From the NCBI GenBank assembly GCA_947490615.1, contig CANLHK010000002.1, positions 124,001-188,000 on the forward strand: a stretch of 64,000 nucleotides of DNA. The letters are read 5' to 3'. Shown here in pieces: positions 18,454-26,356 of the stretch. The first letter of the stretch is position 1, and each line of letters begins with the position of its first letter. Position numbers and translations under genes: made by a program. This DNA is from Planctomycetaceae bacterium (lineage in GTDB: Bacteria > Planctomycetota > Phycisphaerae > Phycisphaerales > SM1A02). The notes below the pieces were generated by a model. The model saw only the letters and a program-made list of their open reading frames with translations. It was not told where the DNA came from and searched no databases.

Positions 18454-20712
18454 CTACCCGCCGTGCATCCAAATCCAAAAGACCCATGCTGCGATCAGCG
18501 CGATGCCACCAGCCATCGTGGCTGCGTAGCCCTGGAGCGCGCCGTTGTAGAGCGGTTGAAAGAGCCGGCCGAGTTCGACAGGAACGCGCGCGCCGCCGTT
18601 GACCAACAGGCCATCGATGAGCTGCTTGTCGAGGAAGTGCAACACATGCCCAAGGAACCAGGAGGGGAGTCGGAACACAGCGTGGTAGATCTCATCGACA
18701 TACCACTTGTTCTCGAGCAGCAGTGGGAGCCACCGAGTGAGACCGTTGGACAAGAGCGCGGCGCGCAGCTTGTCAGCCGCAGTTCGATTGAGGAGGTGGA
18801 ACCACAACGCCACGCAGATTCCCAGCACTCCAACGGCGCTCGCGACAACGCTCGTGGCGGTGTGCACATCCTCGATGCCCGTGAAGGAGAGCGCGTGGTG
18901 CGCGGCGGCGCCTGCCTCATGGCCGTGCGCAGCGTGCTCATGCGAGGGAATCCCGCTCGCTGCCGACGAGTGCGCCACCATCGTCTCCACCCAATTGGGC
19001 TTGTGCTGAAGTTCACCGTTGTACGACGGCACGGCCGCCAAGAGCGCGCCGATGCAGATCACCAACAGGACGCCATTGATCGCCCAGCGAGGGCCATGCG
19101 GATGCCAGTCGTGCGAGTGAGCGTGCGCCGCGGCATGGGAATGAGCATGACCATGAGCATGACCATGAGCATGACCATGAGCATGACCATGAGCCTGTCC
19201 ATGATCGTCATGACCATGCGCATCGTGGGCTCCGTCGTCATGACTATGGACTTCGTCGCCCGCTTCGTACTTCTGCGGCCCAGCGCAGACGCGGAACCAG
19301 ACGCGGAAGGTGTAGTACGCGGTGAGGAACGCGGTAAAGAGCGCCACCCAACCCAACCAGGCGAAAGTCGGATTTCCGCTGGCAAACGCCTGCGCGATGA
19401 TCGTGTCCTTCGAGAAGAAGCCAGCTGTGAACGGAAAGCCTGCGAGACAGAGGCACCCGATGAAGAAGGTCCAGCTGATGATGCCGAAGCCCTTTACGGT
19501 GCGGACTCCCGAGAGCTTGCGCAAGTCGAGTTGCCCCGCCATGCCGTGCATGATCGCGCCGCAGCAGAGGAAGAGCAGTGCCTTGAAGAACGCGTGCGTA
19601 AACACGTGGTAGACCGCGCCGAAGGTCGTGCCGACGCCGAGGCCAAGGAACATGTACCCAAGCTGCGAGACGGTCGAGTACGCCATCACGCGCTTGATGT
19701 CGTATTGCGCCATGCCGATGGTCGCAGCGACAAACGCTGTCAGGCAGCCGACGCAGGCGACCACGAGGAGCGCGTTGGGATCGAGAGAAAACAGCGGGAA
19801 CATGCGGGCGATCAGATAGACGCCCGCCGTCACCATGGTCGCTGCGTGGATGAGTGCCGACACGGGAGTCGGTCCCTCCATCGCATCAGGCAGCCAAACG
19901 AAGAGTGGGATCTGTGCGCTCTTTCCGAAGGCGCCAAGCATGAGGCAGTACGGAATTGCCCACGCGCCCCACGCACTCGCATTCGCCGCGGGCGCAGCGC
20001 CAGACGAGATCGCCTTGAAGAGCGCGTCGTACTCGACGGTGCCGTAGTTGGTCCAAATCAGGAAGCCGCCGAGCGCGAGCCCGAGGTCGCCGATGCGGTT
20101 CATGATGAACGCCTTCTTCGCCGCCGCCACCGCTGATGGCTTGGTGTAGAAGTAGCCAATCAAGAGGTAGCTCGCGAGGCCAACGCCTTCCCAACCGAGG
20201 TAGAGCACGATGAGGTTGCCGCCCATCACCAGAGCGCCCATCGCAAAGAGGAAGAACGCCACCGACGCAAAGAAGCGCGCGTAGCCCTTGCCCACATCGG
20301 CTTCCATGTACTCCGTCGCGTAGATCGAAATGAGCGATCCGAGTCCGGTGACGAACAGCATCCACAGCAATGTCAGCGAATCGACATAGAGCGCAAACGG
20401 AGCGAGAAAGCTCGTATTGGGTGCGGTACCCGACCACGCGAAAGCGACCCAATCAAAGAGGTGCACCGTGCGCGGCGCGTCATCAGGAAGACGCAGGAAC
20501 AGCATGAGCGTCGTGACGAATGACGCGATCAGCGCAATCGAGGTGATGGCGCCGGGCAACTTGCCCTTGACTCCGCGCGCCCCACAGATCGTGCTGAGAA
20601 CCGCCGCAAGGACGGGAAGGAGCAAGATGAGTCCAGCCCACGCGAATTCGGGCGAGGGAATCGCTGCGGGGATCGAGACGACGGCGGGCTGGATGCTGGC
20701 AGGGTCGAGCAT
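18454..20712 (-). CDS. nuoL: NADH-quinone oxidoreductase subunit L with His-rich insertion
   Basis: 752 aa; WEGVGLASYLLIGYFY, PTPVSALIHAATMVTAGVYLIAR; internal HGHAHGHAHGHAHGHAHSH segment. Confidence 0.95.
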   Translation of the reverse strand: MLDPASIQPAVVSIPAAIPSPEFAWAGLILLLPVLAAVLSTICGARGVKGKLPGAITSIALIASFVTTLMLFLRLPDDAPRTVHLFDWVAFAWSGTAPNTSFLAPFALYVDSLTLLWMLFVTGLGSLISIYATEYMEADVGKGYARFFASVAFFLFAMGALVMGGNLIVLYLGWEGVGLASYLLIGYFYTKPSAVAAAKKAFIMNRIGDLGLALGGFLIWTNYGTVEYDALFKAISSGAAPAANASAWGAWAIPYCLMLGAFGKSAQIPLFVWLPDAMEGPTPVSALIHAATMVTAGVYLIARMFPLFSLDPNALLVVACVGCLTAFVAATIGMAQYDIKRVMAYSTVSQLGYMFLGLGVGTTFGAVYHVFTHAFFKALLFLCCGAIMHGMAGQLDLRKLSGVRTVKGFGIISWTFFIGCLCLAGFPFTAGFFSKDTIIAQAFASGNPTFAWLGWVALFTAFLTAYYTFRVWFRVCAGPQKYEAGDEVHSHDDGAHDAHGHDDHGQAHGHAHGHAHGHAHGHAHSHAAAHAHSHDWHPHGPRWAINGVLLVICIGALLAAVPSYNGELQHKPNWVETMVAHSSAASGIPSHEHAAHGHEAGAAAHHALSFTGIEDVHTATSVVASAVGVLGICVALWFHLLNRTAADKLRAALLSNGLTRWLPLLLENKWYVDEIYHAVFRLPSWFLGHVLHFLDKQLIDGLLVNGGARVPVELGRLFQPLYNGALQGYAATMAGGIALIAAWVFWIWMHGG
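19135..19200. repeat. 12-bp minisatellite ATGAGCATGACC, about 4-5 copies, encoding HGHA repeats
   Basis: atgagcatgaccatgagcatgaccatgagcatgaccatgagcatgaccatgagc read directly. Confidence 0.95.
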
Positions 20713-20802
20713 GAAGAAGACTCAAGTTGGTCGCTGTCGCTGTCGTTTCTCAGTCGTCGTCGCGGTCAAAGAAACCGTGGTCGAAACCGTGGTCGAAGCC
20801 GT

Positions 20803-21147
20803 TCAGCTCGTCTCGCGCAGCTCGCTCCACGCTTCGGAGTCAAGCGTCTCGCGGCGGCGGTAGAGCAGCACGACGAGACCGAGTGCGAGCGCCGCTTCGG
20901 CGGCAGCCACAGTCAGAATGAAGATCACGAAAACTTGCCCTGAGAGATCCTGATGCACTTTGCCGAAGGCGATCAACGCCAACGCTGCAGCCTGGAACAT
21001 CAGTTCGGTGCAGAGAAACATGATGATCATGTTTCGGCGTGTGAGGAAGCCAACGAGTCCGCAGGTGAAGAGCAGGGCGCTCACCAACAGCGCAGCATTG
21101 ATCGTCTGCGCGTCGGTTGCTGCGAGCGAAGTGGTCCACGGCATCAT
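20803..21147 (-). CDS. nuoK: NADH-quinone oxidoreductase subunit K
   Basis: ALLFTCGLVGFLTRRNMIIMFLCTELMFQAAALALIAFG; FVIFILTVAAAEAALALGLVVLLYRRR. Confidence 0.93.
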   Translation of the reverse strand: MMPWTTSLAATDAQTINAALLVSALLFTCGLVGFLTRRNMIIMFLCTELMFQAAALALIAFGKVHQDLSGQVFVIFILTVAAAEAALALGLVVLLYRRRETLDSEAWSELRETS

Positions 21148-22238
21148 CGGTTCGCTCCAAGAGTGGCGGAACTTCCACCTGCTTCGCCTTCGACGGTCAA
21201 CCGCCGCATGCCTGCGATCGTCCGTCGCTCATCCTCACCAAGTTCAATCTGCTTGCGGGCGAGGATCACTGCGCCAAACAGCGCCATGAGCAACACCACG
21301 CCTGCAATCTCGAGCCCTGCAGGAAAACGCGAGACCAACTCGACGCCGACTTGCCGACTGTTGTCAGGCATCATGCTTGGCGGCAGGGTGATCTGCTCAG
21401 ACGCGCCACTGGTCAGCACCGCGTCGAGGCGTCCGGTCTCCGGATCAAACGAGGTGATGGAGACGACGGCAGGGTTCGCAACGCGGGCGGTTTCGAGCAG
21501 CAACTTTGGCATCGACGCGAGACGCTGCCATGAAGCTACGGTGCCTGCGTGCGCGCTCTCCACCATCGTGGTGTCTCGCGCGATCTGCGCCTTGGGCGAG
21601 AAGTACGCGTCGCTCAGCGTGGCCAGAATGACGAAGCCAACGATGACACCCGAGATTGCCTCGCGCGGCATGCGGTCGTACCACGCCTCACCGACACCAG
21701 CCACGGGCGACTGTTGCGCGAGCATGAGGACGAACATGTAGGTGATGAGAATCGCACCCGCGTAGACGATGACCAGCGCAAACGCCATGAACTCAGCGTC
21801 AAGCAGCAGGAACATGCCGCCGCCGGCGAGGACCACGAGCATGAAGTAAAGCGCTGCAAAGACTGGCCGCGGATTGGTCATCACCCGCACCGCGCCGACG
21901 ACAGCGAGCAAACCAAACACGACAGGGAAGACGGGTGGAATGCCGCCATCAGCTCCCGCAGGGACTGCGCGCTTCAGTACCTCAACGATCAGCATGGCAA
22001 AGCCAGCCAATCCCAAGACGGTGCCGCCAAGGCGCAAGCTCTGTTGCCCGGGTTGCATCAGCAGCACAAGGCCGACCGCGCAAATCGCGACGGCACCAGT
22101 GAGGAGGAAGGCGCTCGGCACGACGGCCGCGGTTTCGAGCAAGGCGGTTGGGAGCATGGAGAGATGGCCAAGAAGCGGATCGGGCAGCGCGACAGCGTCG
22201 GAAAGGTGGGAGGCGGTGGACGACAAGTTCGGCGACAT
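21144..22238 (-). CDS. nuoJ: NADH-quinone oxidoreductase subunit J
   Basis: ALYFMLVVLAGGGMFLLLDAEFMAFALVIVYAGAILITYMFVLML; start trimmed to ATG at 22238 because the longer ORF overlaps pgsA. Confidence 0.88.
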   Translation of the reverse strand: MSPNLSSTASHLSDAVALPDPLLGHLSMLPTALLETAAVVPSAFLLTGAVAICAVGLVLLMQPGQQSLRLGGTVLGLAGFAMLIVEVLKRAVPAGADGGIPPVFPVVFGLLAVVGAVRVMTNPRPVFAALYFMLVVLAGGGMFLLLDAEFMAFALVIVYAGAILITYMFVLMLAQQSPVAGVGEAWYDRMPREAISGVIVGFVILATLSDAYFSPKAQIARDTTMVESAHAGTVASWQRLASMPKLLLETARVANPAVVSITSFDPETGRLDAVLTSGASEQITLPPSMMPDNSRQVGVELVSRFPAGLEIAGVVLLMALFGAVILARKQIELGEDERRTIAGMRRLTVEGEAGGSSATLGANR

Positions 22239-22427
22239 GTGCGACACGAGGAAAGCCAGAAACACCAACGGGCCTGCGCGGGAGCCCGACGCGGCAACGG
22301 CCGTGTTCTCGGGCTCGCGCGGCGAGCAGGCACCCACGCGCGGAAGGTTGGGAATGTAGGGCTGACCGAGCGTTCCCGCAACCGAGCGCCCGCGCACCAC
22401 CACCTCGGCGCGCGGTAGCATCCGCCG

Positions 22428-23081
22428 ATGCAGACTCCGCTTCGGCGAAGCCTTCCGAATGCGATCACACTCGCGCGCCTTCTGCTCGCTGTCGTCTTCT
22501 TCGTGCTGCTCGAACAGATCGATCGGACGGCGCCAGCGACCGAGATTGCGCGGCTCGGAGCGTGGTCGATGGCGATCTTCGCTTTCGCAGCAGTCAGCGA
22601 CATTGTCGATGGTCACCTCGCGCGGCGATGGGGAGTTGTGAGCGCGTTTGGCCGCATCATGGATCCCTTGGTCGACAAGATCCTCGTGCTCGGCGGCTTC
22701 ATTTACCTAGCGTCGCCGCTGTTCGAACCGCTGCCCACCAACTCGATGATCGGATCAGGGATTCTTCCATGGATGGTTGTGGTGATGCTCCTGCGCGAAC
22801 TCCTCGTGACGGGCATTCGCTCCTACGCCGAATCGCGTGGCATTCCATTTCCAGCGGACTGGTCGGGAAAGATCAAGATGTTTGCCCAGTCGTTTTGCGT
22901 GGGATGCTGCGTGTATGTCGGGACACGAGTCGAGCCGTTCGCGTGGCAGGTCATCCTGCGTGACACCTTTATCTGGAGCACGGTGATTCTCACGATTCTG
23001 AGCTCAATCACCTACATCCGCCGCGCGCTGCAGGCGCCGACCTTCCATGATGCACGAGATCCGCAGGAGAGTGCTTCATGA
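22428..23081 (+). CDS. pgsA: CDP-diacylglycerol--glycerol-3-phosphate 3-phosphatidyltransferase
   Basis: NAITLARLLL, SDIVDGHLARRWGVVSAFGRIMDPLVDKILV (CDP-alcohol phosphatidyltransferase motif). Confidence 0.93.
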   Translation: MQTPLRRSLPNAITLARLLLAVVFFVLLEQIDRTAPATEIARLGAWSMAIFAFAAVSDIVDGHLARRWGVVSAFGRIMDPLVDKILVLGGFIYLASPLFEPLPTNSMIGSGILPWMVVVMLLRELLVTGIRSYAESRGIPFPADWSGKIKMFAQSFCVGCCVYVGTRVEPFAWQVILRDTFIWSTVILTILSSITYIRRALQAPTFHDARDPQESAS

Positions 23082-23599
23082 CACAGTCTCAACGAGACCA
23101 AGGCGGCTTTGGCATGTGGATCGTGACGGGGATGGGGACAGGGCTCCTGCGCCCTGCACCTGGAACTTGGGGTTCGCTGCCGCCGGTCATCCTTGCCTGC
23201 GGGTTGGCGTTCGGGCAGGTCGCGCCGCGCACCATAGACATGGCGCTCGCAGGCATGGGGATCGTGTTTGGACTGGGCTGCCTGATCTGGGGCGAGTCTG
23301 CCGAGCGTCGATTTGGAAAGAAAGACCCTGGATCAGTCGTCGCCGATGAAGTCGCTGGGCAATCGCTCGCGCTGATGTGGCTGCCGTGGAGCACGCCCAA
23401 TGTCGGCTCGGGAAACGCACACATCATCGCCACCTGCGCCATCGCGTTTTTCGCGTTTCGCTTCTTCGACATCCTCAAACCGCCACCAGCGCGAGGCTGG
23501 CAACGGTTTCCTGGCGGGCTTGGAATCCTGATCGATGACATCGTCGCAGGCTTCTATGCGCTGGTCCTGACGCAGGTGCTCGTTCGCGTCCTCTGGTGA
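23078..23599 (+). CDS. pgpA: Phosphatidylglycerophosphatase A
   Basis: GTGLLRPAPGTWGSLPP, KKDPGSVVADEVAGQSLAL, FFDILKPPPARGWQRFPGGLGILIDDIVAGFYA. Confidence 0.93.
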   Translation: MTQSQRDQGGFGMWIVTGMGTGLLRPAPGTWGSLPPVILACGLAFGQVAPRTIDMALAGMGIVFGLGCLIWGESAERRFGKKDPGSVVADEVAGQSLALMWLPWSTPNVGSGNAHIIATCAIAFFAFRFFDILKPPPARGWQRFPGGLGILIDDIVAGFYALVLTQVLVRVLW

Positions 23600-23617
23600 A
23601 ACTCGCACTGGTCTTCG

Positions 23618-24883
23618 ATGCGTGAATTCGATCTGCTTGCGCGTGTCATGGAGGGCAACCCACGGTTGCCCGCGGCTGTGCGCGTGCCTCCTGGTGACGA
23701 CATGGCTGCGATCGAAGTCGCGGAGCCTGTGAGCACATTGCAATTGCGATCGACCATTTCACTCGACGCGCCGCTTCAGAGCGACGCAGAGAGTTGGCGC
23801 GCGTTCGGCGCGCGGTCGATCGAGCGCGCGCTGTCTACAGGCTCAAACTCAGCGATGGCCTGTGTGGTTGGCGCGACGCTCTCCCAGGGGCTGAGTGACT
23901 CCGCGGCTCTTGCGTTTCATACGGGATTGCGCCAAGCGTCCGAACGCGGCAACGCGCCAATCATTGGTGGCGACCTCTCGATCATGGCACGAACCGTCGT
24001 GTGTGTCGGGACTCTCGTGAGCAGCGCTTCTTCTCGATCCGCCCTGGCCATAGGAACGCCTCAATCCCTCGCGCTTGTTGCGTGTGACAGTGCCATCGAA
24101 GGCAAGCATGTGCCGCGCGGCTGCGACGCGTTTGTCCTTGGTCGCAAGGCGATGCTGCGAAACTTCAGCGATGTCGCTGCGATGGGAAATGCTCTGCCTG
24201 TTGCAACTTCCGCAGGCATCGTCTTTCCACTGGGCACCACTCCAGAACGCTTGCAACGGCTCGAACAAGGGTTGCGCGAGACGGCGTCACGCTGGGGTGC
24301 GCCACTGCTGAACATCGCGTGGCTTTCCGATGCCGCGAGCGATCAAGAGACTGGCCTCTATGCCTGCGTGACGATTCTGGCGCGGAAGCTCGACGAGGCA
24401 CGGCCGCTCGCGTTGCGCAGCGATGCACGCGCGGGTGATGGCGTGTATGTCACGGGCATCATCGGCGGTGCGTGGGATCCAGTGAGCGGGCTCGGCCGTC
24501 ATCTCGACTTCACCCCACGCCTTGCAGTTGCGCAGGCATTGGTTCGGGAACTCGGCGATGGACTGGGCGCGATGATTGATGTGAGTGATGGGCTTGGCCG
24601 AGATCTTGGCCACATCGCAGAACTCTCCCGCGTGCAAGTGCGCCTGCAACTTGCTGATCTCCCGCTCGCTGAAGGGACTGTCGCGCGAATCGCCATCGCG
24701 CAAGGCGAAGACTACGAGCTCGCGTTTACCGCGCGCGGAAGCGTTCCGGACTCGATCGCAGGAGTTCCCATCACGCGGATCGGCGTCATCGAGACAGGTT
24801 CGCCGTCTGTCCTCATTCAAGAAGACGGCGAGTGGCTCGACGCGTCCAAGCTCGGTTTCGAGCATGATGGCGGAGCGTCATGA
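23618..24883 (+). CDS. thiL: Thiamine-monophosphate kinase (AIR synthase-like fold)
   Basis: GDDMAAI, IIGGDLSI, MIDVSDGLGRDLGHIAELS, QGEDYELAFTA. Confidence 0.82.
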   Translation: MREFDLLARVMEGNPRLPAAVRVPPGDDMAAIEVAEPVSTLQLRSTISLDAPLQSDAESWRAFGARSIERALSTGSNSAMACVVGATLSQGLSDSAALAFHTGLRQASERGNAPIIGGDLSIMARTVVCVGTLVSSASSRSALAIGTPQSLALVACDSAIEGKHVPRGCDAFVLGRKAMLRNFSDVAAMGNALPVATSAGIVFPLGTTPERLQRLEQGLRETASRWGAPLLNIAWLSDAASDQETGLYACVTILARKLDEARPLALRSDARAGDGVYVTGIIGGAWDPVSGLGRHLDFTPRLAVAQALVRELGDGLGAMIDVSDGLGRDLGHIAELSRVQVRLQLADLPLAEGTVARIAIAQGEDYELAFTARGSVPDSIAGVPITRIGVIETGSPSVLIQEDGEWLDASKLGFEHDGGAS

Positions 24884-25611
24884 CCGCCGATCTTCCACTC
24901 TCGTTTCATCTCACGGACTCCGAGCAAACCGAGCAGTTTGGCGAGGTCCTCGGCGATCTCCTGCGCTCGAAGGACGCGCACTCGGGTTGTGTGCTGTTGT
25001 TGCTCTCGGGTGAACTCGGCGCGGGGAAGACCACCTTGGTACGCGGCTTGGCGGAGGGGCTTGGCGCAGACGCGAGCACTGTGGCGAGTCCGACCTTTGT
25101 GCTCCGTATGGACCATCGCTCGAGCGAGCGCATGCTGATTCATCTCGACGCGTGGCGCATGACCTTGGCCGATCTCGACTCGATTGGATTCGACGAGCTC
25201 TTGAGCTCAGAGGCCGTGGTCGCGCTCGAGTGGCCCGAGCGGCTCGCCGATGCGTTACCAGCGCGAGGAATCTGCGTACGACTCGAACACGCGCCGAGCA
25301 GCGAGGAGGACGGCGATGTGGGCCGTTGCCTCACGATTGATGCGTTTGGAGTTCATGCGCTGCAGCGCCAGCGACTGTCGGAAGGCCTGCAATTGCTCGT
25401 TCGAGCTGCGCAGATCAAGCCACTGGTGTGTCCTGTCTGCGGAGGCGTGCCAGCAGCGGGGGAGTCGTCGCTCGCGCCCTTCTGCTCGTCTCGTTGCAAA
25501 CTCGTTGATCTGGGAGACTGGCTCTTCATGCGCCATCGCATCGCTGGGACCGCCACCGACGCGATGGATCAGGATCAAGCGCACGACGCGTCATCCGAAT
25601 CGTCATCGTGA
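24880..25611 (+). CDS. tsaE: TsaE (tRNA t6A synthesis ATPase) fused to C-terminal YacG-type zinc finger
   Basis: LSGELGAGKTTLVRGLAEGLGA...VASPTFVL...LIHLDAWR...ALEWPERLADALP (TsaE) followed by CPVCGGVPAAGESSLAPFCSSRCKLVDLGDWL (YacG). Confidence 0.88.
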   Translation: MTADLPLSFHLTDSEQTEQFGEVLGDLLRSKDAHSGCVLLLLSGELGAGKTTLVRGLAEGLGADASTVASPTFVLRMDHRSSERMLIHLDAWRMTLADLDSIGFDELLSSEAVVALEWPERLADALPARGICVRLEHAPSSEEDGDVGRCLTIDAFGVHALQRQRLSEGLQLLVRAAQIKPLVCPVCGGVPAAGESSLAPFCSSRCKLVDLGDWLFMRHRIAGTATDAMDQDQAHDASSESSS

Positions 25612-25617
25612 CGACAG

Positions 25618-26124
25618 TCACGAGTCGTCGCGCGGACTCACAGCAAAGATCTGGAATCGGTGACCAACGGGACTCCAGCCGAGCTCGCGACAAATGCGAT
25701 CGCGCAGCACGATGAGTTCCTTGTTGCTGAATTCGACGCGTCGACCAGTCTTCATGCAGACCATGCAGTCACGCGGTTCGCGACCGTAGAGCAGTTCGTA
25801 ATGTGACTGCTTGGAGTCGAACAGCGACTGGGTGATGATGCCTGCATCAAGGAGCAGCCGCAGCGTGCGATAGACCGTCGCCTTGGAGACATCGTGCTGG
25901 CGAGCGCGCAGATCAAGGAGGAGTTCCTCTGCCTCAAACGCACCGTCCCTGCCGATGATCGCGTCGAGAATGTCCGCGCGCTCCTGGGTGTACTTCAGGT
26001 CGTGGCTCTTGAGAAACCGTCGGAACACCGAGCACAGCGGCGCAAAGGACTGCATCTGCGGCGTGTCGAGCGGATCGTGAAACAGATCCGCAGTGTCAAG
26101 TGGCTCATGCGCGCTGGTGGTCAT
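25618..26124 (-). CDS. Fur-family metalloregulator
   Basis: LKYTQERADILDAI...FEAEELLLDLRARQHDVSKATVYRTLRLLLDAGII...HYELLYGREPRDCMVC. Confidence 0.9.
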   Translation of the reverse strand: MTTSAHEPLDTADLFHDPLDTPQMQSFAPLCSVFRRFLKSHDLKYTQERADILDAIIGRDGAFEAEELLLDLRARQHDVSKATVYRTLRLLLDAGIITQSLFDSKQSHYELLYGREPRDCMVCMKTGRRVEFSNKELIVLRDRICRELGWSPVGHRFQIFAVSPRDDS

Positions 26125-26270
26125 GCTCGAATCGTAAGGAAACCCAGTCTGAGTTCGAGGCGCATGAGCTCCGCTTGGCTTGCCGCCGTGAGTTCTGCGG
26201 TCGTCAAACCGCCAAGCTCCACCGCTTCAAAGTCTCATAATATGTATTCTGTAAAGTGGAGTGCTGAGGC

Positions 26271-26356
26271 GATCAGCTCTCGCAGTGAGCTCTCGCGCCG
26301 AGCTCTCTTGCTCAGCTCTTCTGAGCAAGAGCTGACTCGTAGAGCTCTGCCCGAGC
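26271..26356. repeat. GAGCTC/CAGCTC array, about 13-bp period
   Basis: cagctctcgcagt gagctctcgcgcc gagctctcttgct cagctcttctgagcaa gagctgactcgta gagctctgccc gagcg. Confidence 0.9.
26305..26331. other. Hairpin over the kinase stop codon
   Basis: CTCTTGCTCAG CTCTT CTGAGCAAGAG perfect 11-bp stem, 5-nt loop; no T-run. Confidence 0.8.

Noticed and set aside
18070-20136. 688-aa + strand ORF with MSMTMSMTMSM repeat
   Set aside because: Antisense of nuoL; the repeat is the His-rich minisatellite read on the other strand.
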